A stretch of 64,000 nt of DNA from positions 853,107-917,106 of the forward strand of contig NZ_JAJTWU010000001.1 of the NCBI RefSeq assembly GCF_021353265.1. The letters are read 5' to 3'. The position numbers and the translations under genes were made by a program. Origin of the DNA: Pelomonas cellulosilytica (GTDB lineage Bacteria > Pseudomonadota > Gammaproteobacteria > Burkholderiales > Burkholderiaceae_C). A model generated the notes under the pieces. The model was given only the letters and a program-made list of their open reading frames with translations, was not told the origin of the DNA and did not search any database. How positions within the stretch are numbered: position 1 is the stretch's first letter; each line of letters starts with the position of its first letter. This document shows positions 8,309 to 17,335 of the stretch, in pieces.

Positions 8309-9744
8309 AGCTGGTGCTGCTGTGGACCGACCTGGCGCTGTGGCTGATGGCTGCCGCAGGCATCGCCTATGCCTGGCGCGTGAGTCGACAAGCGCATCTG
8401 CGTGCTACCTGGCGTCGTGTGCTGCGCGACCCCGCGGCGGCCTGCGCCGGCGTCGTGATGGCGTTGTTCCTGCTTCTCACGCTGGTTGACAGCATTCACC
8501 TGCGCCACGCGCTGCAGGCCAGGGGCGGCGGCACGGTGTACGACACCCGCACGCTGTCGCTGCTGGATGTGATGCTGGAGCGCCAGATCGGCATGCGCGA
8601 GGTCAGCTACTCGGTGCCGCTGGGTACGCAGGGCTTCAGCAAGGAGAGCGTCGTCGATGCGCACGGCGAGGTGCGCCGCGACTTCCCTCGCCTGAAGTTC
8701 GGCGGCGCCCATCTGACCGACCCGGCGGCGCAATGGGTGGGCGACGTGGCAGGCGATGTGGCGCTAGGGCTTGCCGGAGGGTTGGCCATGGTCGCGCTGC
8801 TGGCGGCGCTGACCGCGGCGGCGCTGGCGCGCCATCACGGCGGCTGGCTTCACGCGATGGCGGACATCGCATCGGACCGCACGTTCTATCCGCTGCGCGC
8901 CATTCTGTTCACGCTGGCCGTGGCGCTGCTGCTGGTCGGCCCGGTCATCGCACTGATGCCTCATTACCACGTCTTCGGCACGGACCGCACCGGCAACGAC
9001 GTGCTGGTGCAGGCGCTGAAGAGCGTGCGCACGGCCTTCGTCATCGGCGCACTGTCCACGCTCGCAACGCTGCCGGTGGCGCTGCTGCTGGGAGTGCTGG
9101 CCGGCTACTACAAGGGCTGGGTCGACGAAGCCATCCAGTACGTCTACACGACGCTGAGCGCCGTGCCCAACGTCCTGCTGATCGCCGCTTGCGTGCTGAT
9201 GGTGCAGGTGTTCTTCGACAAGAACCCCGAACTCTTCGAGACCGCGGCCGAACGCGCTGACCTGAAGATGCTGGTGCTGTGCCTCATCCTCGGCCTGACC
9301 GGCTGGGCGGGGCTGTGCCGCCTGGTGCGTGCCGAGACCTTGAAGCTGCGCGAGCTGGACTACGTGCAGGCCGCCACGGCCTTCGGCGTGGGCGACGTGG
9401 CGATCATGGCGCGCCACATCGTGCCCAACGTCATGCACCTGGTGCTGATCACGCTGGTGCTGAGTTTTTCCGAGCTGATCCTGTATGAGGCGGTGCTGAC
9501 CTATGTCGGCGTCGGTGTCGACCCGACGACCAGCAGCTTCGGCAGCATGATCAACCTGGCCCGCGCGGAGATGTCTCGCGATCCGGTCGTGTGGTGGAGC
9601 TTTGCCGCGGCGTTCGGCTTCATGGTCGGGCTGGTGCTGGCCGCCAACCTGTTTGCCGATGGCGTGCGCGATGCCTTCGATCCCAAGTCCCGGGTGGCAC
9701 GGCCGCGTGTTTTCATGCGTCGCAAGGGAGCCGGCGATGCTTGA
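8305..9744 (+). CDS. Peptide ABC transporter permease (OppC/YejE-like), long form
   Basis: A 479-residue permease. The C-terminal half is the transport domain: HVFGTDRTGNDVLVQALKSVRTA, the EAA-type segment DYVQAATAFGVGDVAIMARHIVPN, then ADGVRDAFDPK at the end. The N-terminal ~200 residues hold two or more extra membrane helices and a periplasmic stretch, making it well longer than typical OppC (~300) or YejE (~340). It partners the preceding permease and overlaps the ATPase gene start by eight bases. Confidence 0.88.
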   Translation: MKLVLLWTDLALWLMAAAGIAYAWRVSRQAHLRATWRRVLRDPAAACAGVVMALFLLLTLVDSIHLRHALQARGGGTVYDTRTLSLLDVMLERQIGMREVSYSVPLGTQGFSKESVVDAHGEVRRDFPRLKFGGAHLTDPAAQWVGDVAGDVALGLAGGLAMVALLAALTAAALARHHGGWLHAMADIASDRTFYPLRAILFTLAVALLLVGPVIALMPHYHVFGTDRTGNDVLVQALKSVRTAFVIGALSTLATLPVALLLGVLAGYYKGWVDEAIQYVYTTLSAVPNVLLIAACVLMVQVFFDKNPELFETAAERADLKMLVLCLILGLTGWAGLCRLVRAETLKLRELDYVQAATAFGVGDVAIMARHIVPNVMHLVLITLVLSFSELILYEAVLTYVGVGVDPTTSSFGSMINLARAEMSRDPVVWWSFAAAFGFMVGLVLAANLFADGVRDAFDPKSRVARPRVFMRRKGAGDA

Positions 9745-11569
9745 GGTCGACGACCTGCACGTGCAGCTCGACGCCGACGCCGGCCTCGTCCGTGCGATCG
9801 ATGGCATGCAGTTGACGTTGAGCCGGGGCGAGACCTTCGCACTGGTGGGCGAGAGCGGCTGCGGCAAGAGCATGACCGCGCTGGCGCTGATGCGGTTGCT
9901 GCCCGAGAACGGTCGAGTCGCCGGCGGCGCCGTGCGACTGGATGGCGACAACCTGACGGCGCTGCCGGAGCGCCGCATGCGCGACGTGCGCGGCGGGCGC
10001 ATATCGATGATCTTCCAGGAGCCGTCGACCAGCCTGAACCCGGTCATGCGCGTGGGGGACCAGATCGTCGAGGCCATCGAGGCGCACACCGAACTGCGCG
10101 GTGCAGCGGCTCGCGCCAAGGCCATCGACTGGCTGCGCCGCGTCGGGATCCCCGAGCCCGAAAGGCGTGTCGACGACTACCCGTTCCGGCTGTCGGGCGG
10201 CCAGAAGCAGCGCGTGATGATCGCCATCGCGCTGGCCGCCGAGCCGGACTACCTCATAGCCGACGAGCCGACCACGGCGCTGGACGTGACCATCCAGGCG
10301 CAGATCCTCGACCTGCTCCGCGACTTGCAGCGCGAGCGCCGGCTGGGCGTGCTGCTGATCACGCACGACCTCGCCGTCGTCAGCGGGCTGGCGCATCGCG
10401 TCGCGCTGATGTATGCCGGGCAGATCATCGAAGTGGCGCCGGCCGTCGAGTTCTTTACGCAGCCGCGCCACCCTTACGCACGGCTGCTGCTGCAGGCCTT
10501 GCCCGACGCGAGTCGCCGTGGCGAGCCGCTCGCGGCCATCCGTGGCACGGTGCCGCCGCTGTGGCAGTCGTTTGCCGGCTGCCGCTTCGAGCCGCGCTGC
10601 GACAAGGCCATGCGACATTGCGCCGGCACGCCGCCCATGTTGACCGACGAAGGGCCGCGGCACCAGGTGCGCTGCCTGCTCTTCAGCCAGCCGGGCGAGG
10701 CGTTGCCGGGCGAGCCGGCCATCGCGGCGATGCCGGCGCCCGCGCCGGCCGGGAGCGGCGTGCCGCTGCTGGACGTCCGCGACCTGCGCGTGCGTTTCGC
10801 GTTGAAGACGCCGCTGTTCCACCGCGGGCCGCGCCATTTCGACGCGGTGGCCGGCGTGAGCTACCAGCTGCATGCGGGGCGCACGTTGGCACTCGTCGGC
10901 GAGTCCGGCTGCGGCAAGACGACGTCCGGCAAGGCCATCGTCCAGCTGTTGCGCCGTCAGGCGCAGATCAGCGGTCAGGCGTTGCTGGCGGGTCGCGATC
11001 TGTTCAGCCTGAGCGGCGCGGCGCTCGTCGACGCGCGCCGCAGCATCCAGATCATCTTCCAGGACCCGTTCGCTTCGATGAACCCTCGCATGCGCGTCGC
11101 CGACGTGCTGGAGGAGGGGCTGATCGCGCTACGCCCGGAGCTGGATGCGGCCGCGCGTCGCGAGCGGCTGAACGTGCTGGTGGACCAGGTCGGCCTGCGC
11201 CGGGATGCGTTGCAGCGCTGGCCGCACGAGTTCTCTGGTGGTCAGCGACAGCGCATCGCCATTGCGCGCGCACTGGCCGTCGAGCCCCGGCTCATCGTCT
11301 GTGACGAGCCCACGTCGGCGCTGGACGTGTCCGTGCAGGCGCAAATTTTGAACCTGCTGCGCGAGCTGCAGCGGGAACGCGGGCTGGCCTATCTCTTCAT
11401 TACGCACAATATTGGTGTGGTCGAGTACATCGCCGATGACATCGCCGTGATGCAGGGCGGCCGCATCGTCGAAAGCGGCACTTGCATGGACGTGTTGGGT
11501 CAAGCGCGCGAGGCTTACACGCGCCGGCTGCTGGCGGCGGTCCCTCGTTTGCAGTCGCCGGCCCCTTGA
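9737..11569 (+). CDS. Peptide ABC transporter ATPase, two fused nucleotide-binding domains (OppDF/YejF-like)
   Basis: A 610-residue protein with two complete ABC ATPase domains. Domain 1 has GESGCGKSM, LSGGQKQR and the Walker B stretch LIADEPTTALD; domain 2 has GESGCGKTT, FSGGQRQR and CDEPTSALD. An oligopeptide-type C-terminal cap with a Cys-containing motif (CRFEPRCDKAMRHC) follows domain 1. The ATG at 9737 is preceded by AAGGGAG. As in YejF, one polypeptide replaces OppD plus OppF. Last gene of the importer operon. Confidence 0.93.
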   Translation: MLEVDDLHVQLDADAGLVRAIDGMQLTLSRGETFALVGESGCGKSMTALALMRLLPENGRVAGGAVRLDGDNLTALPERRMRDVRGGRISMIFQEPSTSLNPVMRVGDQIVEAIEAHTELRGAAARAKAIDWLRRVGIPEPERRVDDYPFRLSGGQKQRVMIAIALAAEPDYLIADEPTTALDVTIQAQILDLLRDLQRERRLGVLLITHDLAVVSGLAHRVALMYAGQIIEVAPAVEFFTQPRHPYARLLLQALPDASRRGEPLAAIRGTVPPLWQSFAGCRFEPRCDKAMRHCAGTPPMLTDEGPRHQVRCLLFSQPGEALPGEPAIAAMPAPAPAGSGVPLLDVRDLRVRFALKTPLFHRGPRHFDAVAGVSYQLHAGRTLALVGESGCGKTTSGKAIVQLLRRQAQISGQALLAGRDLFSLSGAALVDARRSIQIIFQDPFASMNPRMRVADVLEEGLIALRPELDAAARRERLNVLVDQVGLRRDALQRWPHEFSGGQRQRIAIARALAVEPRLIVCDEPTSALDVSVQAQILNLLRELQRERGLAYLFITHNIGVVEYIADDIAVMQGGRIVESGTCMDVLGQAREAYTRRLLAAVPRLQSPAP

Positions 11570-11820
11570 CACGTCGCGCGGCGGCAACGTCTGAGGGCGG
11601 CGGTCTGGTCGGCGCACTTGGGTCATTTCACGGCGAATCAATCACTTAGCAGCACCTGAAGGGGCCGTAGGGACATATCCCGGTCGGGGTGTTTGTCACG
11701 CGAGCACAAACTTTGCATGTTCCGAACACTGGGTTAACCGTCCAGCCAAGGATCGGCCGCATCCGGCCTCCACCGCAGAGATCGCTGCGGCCACCGTTTT
11801 TCTCTTACAGGAGCACCAAT

Positions 11821-14655
11821 TTGAAGCACACCCTCATTGCAAGCGCCATTCTGGTGCTTGTCGCAAACCAGGCGACAGCTCAGGACTCACAAAAGCTCGA
11901 ACGTGTCGAAGTGACCGGCTCCAGCATCAAGCGAGCTGCATCCGAAACCTCGCTGCCCATCACGACGATCACCAAGGCAGACATCGCGCGCACGGGCGCC
12001 ACGACGGTTCAGGACCTGGTGTACCTGCTCCCTTCGAGCTTCGGCGGCAACGTCGTGGCCAACAACGTCGGTGCGACGGGCGGCGCTTCGACGGCCAACC
12101 TGCGCGCGTTGGGCCCCAAGTACACGCTGGTGCTGCTGAACGGTCGCCGCATCGCGAATTTCGCCTTCGGCAACAACCCTGTCGACCTGAATTCGATTCC
12201 GCTGGCGGCTGTCGAGCGTGTTGAGGTGCTGCGTGACGGTGCATCCGCTGTGTACGGCGCCGACGCCGTGGCCGGCGTTATCAACTTCATCCTGAAGAAG
12301 GACTATCAGGGTGCGGAAGTCTCGGTGGCCGACTACCACTCCGACCAGGGCGGTGGGAACACCCACAACCTGAGCGCCGTGGCTGGCTTTGGCGACCTGG
12401 ACAAGGATCGCTATAACGTGATGTTGACGGCGGGCTATGAAAGCGTGGACCCGCTGAAGGCCACCCAGCGCAGCTTTGCCAAGACGGCCGTTCGCCCCGA
12501 CCTGGGTATCAACAAGTCGTCGCCGCGCAATGGCATTCCCAACCTGAATTTCACCGACACGCTTGGCAACTCGTACTCGGCAGTCAATCCACTGGCCTAC
12601 AACGGTTGCGTTTCGCCGCAGTTCGCCTTGGTGCAGCGCTCGCAGGCCGGTACGTGCGGTACGGACTACGTGCAGTTCATCGACCTGATTCCGCGTCAAC
12701 GGCGTGACAACGTCACGGGACGCGCGGTGTTCCAGCTGGACGCGGACAACCAGCTCGTGGCGGAGGTGATGCACAACGCCGACCGGCAGCAGTCGTTCTA
12801 TTCGCCAGCCCCCTACACCCTGCAAATGAAGTACCCGGCCAAAGGGCGCTTCTACCCGAAGTCGATCACGGTGCCCAAGGGCATCACGGTGCCCAAGGGC
12901 GGCTACAAGTTTGCCGACGGCACGGTGCTGGCGGAAGGTGCGGTGTTGGCGAACGACGTCGTCGTGACGCCGACGGGTGACATTACCGGCACGTGGCGTA
13001 CGGTCGCCGGCGGCGGCCGGTCGGATATCACCCAGACGCAGACGGATCGCGCACTGGTCGGTGCCAAGGGTCTGATCGCGGGCTGGGACTACGACGTCGC
13101 GCTGACTTTCTCGCGCAACAAGGGTCAGATCTATTTCGGCCCAGGTCAGTACAGCTACGGCGCCCTCAAGCCGCTGGTCGCCAACGGGGACATCAACGTC
13201 TTCGGTCCGCAGGACGCGGCTTCCCAGGCTGCGCTGGACGGCGCGCTGCTGTCCGGGCAGTTGCAGCAGACCGCGGAGTCGAAAGCCACGGAGGTGGATT
13301 TCCGCATCTCCCGGGACGTCTACAAGATGGCCTATGGGGACGTGGGCCTCGCATTGGGCGCCAACTTCCGCAAGGAAACCATCGACCAGGTCTCGATGCC
13401 GGTGCTAGAAAGCGGTGACGTGGTTGGCGGCAATGGCCCCGTGCCGGGCGTCGCCAGCGGCCGCAAGGTGGCCGGCCTGTTCGGTGAGCTGGTGGTTCCG
13501 CTCTACAAGGATCTCGAGCTGAATCTGGCCGGCCGCTACGACAGGTACAAGAACGATTTCGGCACCAGCTTCAGCAAGTTCAGCCCGAAGGCTAGCCTGC
13601 GGTATCAGCCGACGAAGGATCTGGTCTTCCGCGGTTCGGTGGCCAGTGGCTACCGCGCTCCGACGCTCTATGAGAACCTGCGTCCTCTGACGACGGGCAA
13701 CAACACCTCGGCGAACTGGAGCGACCCCGTGCGTTGCCCGGGTGGCAAGCCCGTCACCAGTGCCAACCCGGTGGGTGCGATCCAGGACGAATGCGATGTG
13801 CAGCTCAATTCGGCCACGTCGGGTGACAGGAACCTGACGCCTGAGAAGTCCAAGCAGTTCTCGCTGGGCGCTGCGTTCTCTCCGATCCAGGAGCTGACGG
13901 TCAGTGTCGACTACTGGAACGTCAAGATCACCGACCCGATCGTCGCCAAGTCCGAGATCCAGGTGTTGAGCGATCCGAACGCCTACAAGAACAACATCTA
14001 TCGATACGATCCCAACGACCCCAACCACGATTTCTCCGAGGGGTGGGTAGACGACGGCAAGCAGACCGGTGCGATCAAGGGCAGCACGAACCCTGACTTC
14101 CCGATTGCATATGTATACCTGCCGCAGGAGAACACCGCGAAGACCTACGCCTCGGGTGTCGACTTCAGCCTGGCATCGCGGATGAAGTTCGCCGGCCTGG
14201 GATCGATCGGCGTCAACTTCGACGGCACGCTCTTCGTCACCCACGGCTACCAATACACGGGTCTGCCCAAGACGAGCGATCTCGGCAAGTTCAAGGATTT
14301 CGGCGCCATCCCGAAGTGGCGTCATGCCTTGACCTTCCTGTGGAGCGGTGGCATGTTCGACGCCTCTCTGACCCAGAACTACACCAAGGGCTACGACGAC
14401 TACACCGACCCCACCGCGGTGAACGGCACGACGTATCCTGAAGTGCGGAAGGTGAGCGCCTATACCACCTGGGATGCTCAGGGCACGGTCAGGCCGACCA
14501 AGTCGCTGTCACTGACCTTTGGCATCAAGAACCTGCTGGACAAGGATCCGCCGTCGTCGCGCAATTCGCTGTATTTCCAGACGGGCTATGACGCGACCTA
14601 CGCGAACCCCGTTGGCCGCCAGTTCTACGGGCGTGTCAGCTACAAGTTCTTCTGA
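11821..14655 (+). CDS. TonB-dependent outer-membrane receptor
   Basis: About 944 residues from the TTG at 11821, chosen because AGGAG lies seven bases upstream and a signal peptide (LKHTLIASAILVLVANQATAQ) begins there. An upstream ATG at 11689 would add 44 unlikely residues. LERVEVTGSSIKR is followed by a plug domain (TVQDLVYLLP, VERVEVLRDGASAVYGADAVAGVINFI) and a 22-strand-type barrel ending in GRQFYGRVSYKFF with terminal Phe. Substrate cannot be read from sequence; the adjacent peptide importer and later tonB-exbBD cluster make peptides a candidate. Contains an 18-base tandem duplication. Confidence 0.92.
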   Translation: MKHTLIASAILVLVANQATAQDSQKLERVEVTGSSIKRAASETSLPITTITKADIARTGATTVQDLVYLLPSSFGGNVVANNVGATGGASTANLRALGPKYTLVLLNGRRIANFAFGNNPVDLNSIPLAAVERVEVLRDGASAVYGADAVAGVINFILKKDYQGAEVSVADYHSDQGGGNTHNLSAVAGFGDLDKDRYNVMLTAGYESVDPLKATQRSFAKTAVRPDLGINKSSPRNGIPNLNFTDTLGNSYSAVNPLAYNGCVSPQFALVQRSQAGTCGTDYVQFIDLIPRQRRDNVTGRAVFQLDADNQLVAEVMHNADRQQSFYSPAPYTLQMKYPAKGRFYPKSITVPKGITVPKGGYKFADGTVLAEGAVLANDVVVTPTGDITGTWRTVAGGGRSDITQTQTDRALVGAKGLIAGWDYDVALTFSRNKGQIYFGPGQYSYGALKPLVANGDINVFGPQDAASQAALDGALLSGQLQQTAESKATEVDFRISRDVYKMAYGDVGLALGANFRKETIDQVSMPVLESGDVVGGNGPVPGVASGRKVAGLFGELVVPLYKDLELNLAGRYDRYKNDFGTSFSKFSPKASLRYQPTKDLVFRGSVASGYRAPTLYENLRPLTTGNNTSANWSDPVRCPGGKPVTSANPVGAIQDECDVQLNSATSGDRNLTPEKSKQFSLGAAFSPIQELTVSVDYWNVKITDPIVAKSEIQVLSDPNAYKNNIYRYDPNDPNHDFSEGWVDDGKQTGAIKGSTNPDFPIAYVYLPQENTAKTYASGVDFSLASRMKFAGLGSIGVNFDGTLFVTHGYQYTGLPKTSDLGKFKDFGAIPKWRHALTFLWSGGMFDASLTQNYTKGYDDYTDPTAVNGTTYPEVRKVSAYTTWDAQGTVRPTKSLSLTFGIKNLLDKDPPSSRNSLYFQTGYDATYANPVGRQFYGRVSYKFF
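12865..12900 (+). repeat. 18-base perfect tandem duplication inside the receptor gene
   Basis: The unit 12865-12882 is repeated exactly at 12883-12900, encoding the six residues ITVPKG twice in a row. It keeps frame and lies in the extracellular-loop half of the barrel, so it may alter a surface loop. Confidence 0.95.
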
Positions 14656-14679
14656 TCGGGTTTGACTCGTCGTTGAACG

Positions 14680-14708
14680 GGCCGCGCCTTTGGCGCGGCC
14701 TTTTTGTT
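14680..14708 (+). terminator. Intrinsic terminator of the TonB-dependent receptor
   Basis: A perfect nine-base stem GGCCGCGCC / GGCGCGGCC (14680-14688 and 14692-14700) with a TTT loop, followed by TTTTTGTTT. It lies 25 bases past the receptor stop. Confidence 0.92.
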
Positions 14709-15310
14709 TATGCGGCCCCGCTGGAGACAAGGCCAGCGAGGTGCAGATGGGCGGACAGCGCTGCCTGCGATGTAACTCGGTGTACTTCACGACGGGTCGA
14801 GCGGCGGGACAGGTCAGTCGAGGCTAAACGTGTGCTCCACCCGGGCCTGTCGCAAGCGGGCTTGAGCAGTCTCGTCGCTGCAAAATGCGCTGTAAAACAG
14901 GGTTTTTTGACGACTGATCATCAGGCGATCACGTCGTAATCCACCTGTTTCGGCTGCCCGGGTTAGCACCAAGAAAGGGGCGGAAAACGCGAGGCTAAGA
15001 TGACTGGCCGACCGAGCTTTGGTCGGCGGTGTGCAGTTTTTCTGCAGCTGGTTCGCGGCGATGAAACAAGTGCCCGATGAATTCAACGTTCGGGCATTTT
15101 TTTTGCTTGCTGTAGTTGCGAGAGACTTTACGGTCCTCCTCGGGGAGGCAGGCCTTCCGGGCCGCGAGACTTCCTTTTCGCGCTCTAGAATGCATGCCCC
15201 TTGGGAGTTGGTGGGTGGCAGGAGCGCAACTTTCGCCACCCGTTGGATCGGTTTCGGCCGGCTTCCTGAGAGTCATTGACTGTGATTTGTAGTTGCATGA
15301 AGGAGCGCGC
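14709..15310. other. Gene-free region between receptor and tonB
   Basis: About 600 bases with no convincing coding frame; the short frames present have no recognisable domains or ribosome sites. It holds a small hairpin (CCGACC/GGTCGG near 15008-15024) and a strong orphan terminator at 15070-15104. A TAGAAT hexamer at 15186-15191 is a possible -10 for tonB without a clear -35. No Fur-box-like sequence was seen. Confidence 0.6.
15070..15104 (+). terminator. Orphan intrinsic terminator upstream of tonB
   Basis: TGCCCGA (15071-15077) pairs with TCGGGCA (15090-15096), followed by eight T residues. The previous gene already has its own terminator 370 bases earlier, so this one must end another transcript (a small RNA) or attenuate tonB read-through. 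Confidence 0.85.
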
Positions 15311-15952
15311 ATGAATTTTGCGCAGGAGAAGCAAGGCGCGTCCCGGTTCACGGGCCTTGGCATCGTGGTCCTGATCCATATCGTGGCCATCTATGCGTTG
15401 GCCAGTGGCTTGGCCCGCGATATCGTCAAGAAGGTCACCGGCCCGATCGACGTCAAGGTGATTGAAGAGAAGGTCAAGCCGCCGCCGCCGCCCGAGAAGG
15501 TCGTTCCGCCGCCCCCGGATTTGAAGGCGCCCCCGCCGCCCTTCGTCCCGCCGCCTGAATTCCAGGTCACCGCGCCCGCGCCGCCGGCGCCGCCCATCCA
15601 GTCGACGCAAGTTGCTCCGCCTGCCGTCGCTGAAGTGCGCCCGGCGCCCGCGCCTGCGCCTGTGGCAGCACCGGCGCCGAAGCCGGCCAAGGTTACCGCC
15701 GCCATGGTTTGCACCAAGATGGGTAAACCTGAGATGCCGTCCGTCAACTGGAGCGGCGAAGCGCTCTACAAGGCCGTGGCAACCGTCAAGGCGGGCCGTG
15801 TGAGTTCGGTCGAAATCACGTCGCTGCGCGGCGGTGTGGATCGCAAGGCGCAACGCGCGTTGGTGCAAGCCATCGAAGCCACGCTGCGTGATACCTACGA
15901 ATGCCCGGGCGATCACGTGTTCGAGCAGGAGTTCCAGTTCAGGATCGAATAA
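15311..15952 (+). CDS. tonB: TonB energy-transducing protein
   Basis: A 213-residue TonB-type protein: cytoplasmic start, one membrane helix (about residues 16-36, GIVVLIHIVAIYALASGLA), a Pro/Ala-rich periplasmic spacer, and a C-terminal TonB/TolA-like domain beginning near MVCTKMGKPEMPSVNWSGEA. It links inner-membrane proton force to outer-membrane receptors. The ATG at 15311 has AGGAG five bases upstream. First gene of the cluster with exbB and two exbD genes. Confidence 0.9.
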   Translation: MNFAQEKQGASRFTGLGIVVLIHIVAIYALASGLARDIVKKVTGPIDVKVIEEKVKPPPPPEKVVPPPPDLKAPPPPFVPPPEFQVTAPAPPAPPIQSTQVAPPAVAEVRPAPAPAPVAAPAPKPAKVTAAMVCTKMGKPEMPSVNWSGEALYKAVATVKAGRVSSVEITSLRGGVDRKAQRALVQAIEATLRDTYECPGDHVFEQEFQFRIE

Positions 15953-16036
15953 AGACCCTCGAGCCTCGAATCCCGGCGCCGATCACGGCGCCTCCAGAAC
16001 GTACCAAACCAGAATCTTTCCCTAGGAGTTGACTCC

Positions 16037-16858
16037 ATGATTTCTCGCTTCACCGGCTTCCTTGCCGCCATCGCCATGGTCGCGACCCTGGCTGTTTCGC
16101 CCGCCCACGCGCAAGATCAGAAGCCGGCAGACGCCGCCTCGGCCATCGCTGACGCCGCCCCCGCTCCCGCAGCGGCGCCCTCCAAGCCCGCCGAGAACCC
16201 CTACAGCCTGGCCAACATTGCTGCCCACGGCAATGTCGTTGACCAGGTCGTGCTGGTCATCCTGGGCATCATGTCCATGGGCTCCTGGTACATCCTGGTG
16301 GTCCGCCTGTGGGACACCAGCAAGCTGTCGTCGGAAGCCAAGGATGTCCGCGCGACGTTCTTCAAGAAGGCCAGCCTCGCCGATGGCGTGCGCGGCCTGA
16401 AGGAAGAAAGCGCTTTCCGCTACATCGCTTCGACGGCTATCGATGCTTCGGAGCACCATGAAGGTGCGCTGACCGAGAACATCGACCACAGCAGCTGGGT
16501 GACGATGAACGTCGACCGCGCCGTTTCCGACGTCAACACCAAGATCTCCGCCGGCCTGGGCTTCCTGGCGACGGTCGGCTCGACCGCTCCCTTCATCGGC
16601 CTGTTCGGTACGGTGTGGGGCATTCTGAACGCGCTGACCGCCATCGGTCTGGCCGGCCAGGCTTCGATCGACAAGGTGGCCGGCCCCGTGGGTGCCGCGC
16701 TGATCATGACCGCCATCGGTCTGGTCGTCGCCGTGCCGGCCGTGCTGGGCTACAACTGGCTGGTCAACCGCAACAAGACCGTCATGAGCCAAGTTCGCGC
16801 CTTCGCCGGCGACCTGCACGGCGTGCTGATGGGCAACCGCGCCGTTGCCAAGCGTTAA
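16037..16858 (+). CDS. exbB: ExbB proton-channel protein (MotA/TolQ/ExbB family)
   Basis: A 273-residue protein. Residues 1-26 look like a cleavable signal (ATLAVSPAHAQ), followed by an Ala/Pro-rich linker, then three membrane helices with the family core LGFLATVGSTAPFIGLFGTVWGI and GPVGAALIMTAIGLVVAVPAV. The N-terminal signal-plus-linker extension occurs in a subset of proteobacterial ExbB proteins. AGGAG precedes the ATG. It forms the proton channel powering TonB together with the two ExbD proteins downstream. Confidence 0.93.
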   Translation: MISRFTGFLAAIAMVATLAVSPAHAQDQKPADAASAIADAAPAPAAAPSKPAENPYSLANIAAHGNVVDQVVLVILGIMSMGSWYILVVRLWDTSKLSSEAKDVRATFFKKASLADGVRGLKEESAFRYIASTAIDASEHHEGALTENIDHSSWVTMNVDRAVSDVNTKISAGLGFLATVGSTAPFIGLFGTVWGILNALTAIGLAGQASIDKVAGPVGAALIMTAIGLVVAVPAVLGYNWLVNRNKTVMSQVRAFAGDLHGVLMGNRAVAKR

Positions 16859-16894
16859 TTCCCCAGAGCAGCCGCTCGCACAGGAGCCAATGCC

Positions 16895-17320
16895 ATGGGC
16901 ATGAACGTCGGATCCTCTTCCGGTGAAGACGATGTGGTCTCGTCGATCAACACCACGCCCCTCGTGGACGTGATGTTGGTCCTGCTGATCATCTTCCTCA
17001 TCACCGTGCCGGTGGTGACGCAATCGATCGCCGTGAGTCTCCCCAAGGAGACCAACGTCATCCGCGTCACCAAGCCGGAAAACATCGAACTCTCGGTCAG
17101 CAAGGACGGCGACGTCTACTGGGGTACCAAGCTGGTTCCTGACATGGAGGAGCTCGTGAAGCGCCTCGGCAAGGAATCGGTCAAGAACCCGCAGCCCGAG
17201 GTGCACATCCGCGGCGACGACAAGTCGCGCTACGAGTCGGTCGGTCGTGTGATCTTCGCCTGCCAGCGTGCCGGCATCATGAAGATCAACTTCGTCACCG
17301 AGCCGCCGGCCCGTAACTGA
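16895..17320 (+). CDS. exbD: ExbD biopolymer transport protein, copy 1
   Basis: A 141-residue ExbD/TolR protein. MGMNVGSSSGEDDVVSSINTTPL leads into the membrane helix, whose VDVMLVLLIIFLI carries the conserved essential Asp, and a short periplasmic domain. Thirty-six bases separate it from exbB, with AGGAG upstream. It differs from the second ExbD mainly in the periplasmic part. Confidence 0.92.
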   Translation: MGMNVGSSSGEDDVVSSINTTPLVDVMLVLLIIFLITVPVVTQSIAVSLPKETNVIRVTKPENIELSVSKDGDVYWGTKLVPDMEELVKRLGKESVKNPQPEVHIRGDDKSRYESVGRVIFACQRAGIMKINFVTEPPARN

Positions 17321-17335
17321 TCCCAGGAGTCGAAC

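Noticed and set aside
11636..11650. Near-identical short string (GAATCAATCACTTAG here, GAATCAACCACTTAG at the glrR end, 41677-41691)
   Set aside because: Fifteen bases with one difference; at 41677 it is glrR coding sequence plus stop. No other copies noticed and no functional reading, so treated as coincidence.
11704..11720. A sigma-54-like GAGCAC-N5-TTGCA upstream of the TonB-dependent receptor
   Set aside because: The critical GG of the -24 element is AG and no activator site is present. More likely chance.
11689..11820. ATG-like start at 11689 for the TonB-dependent receptor
   Set aside because: It would put 44 polar, Arg/Pro-rich residues ahead of the signal peptide; TTG 11821 has AGGAG and starts the signal peptide.
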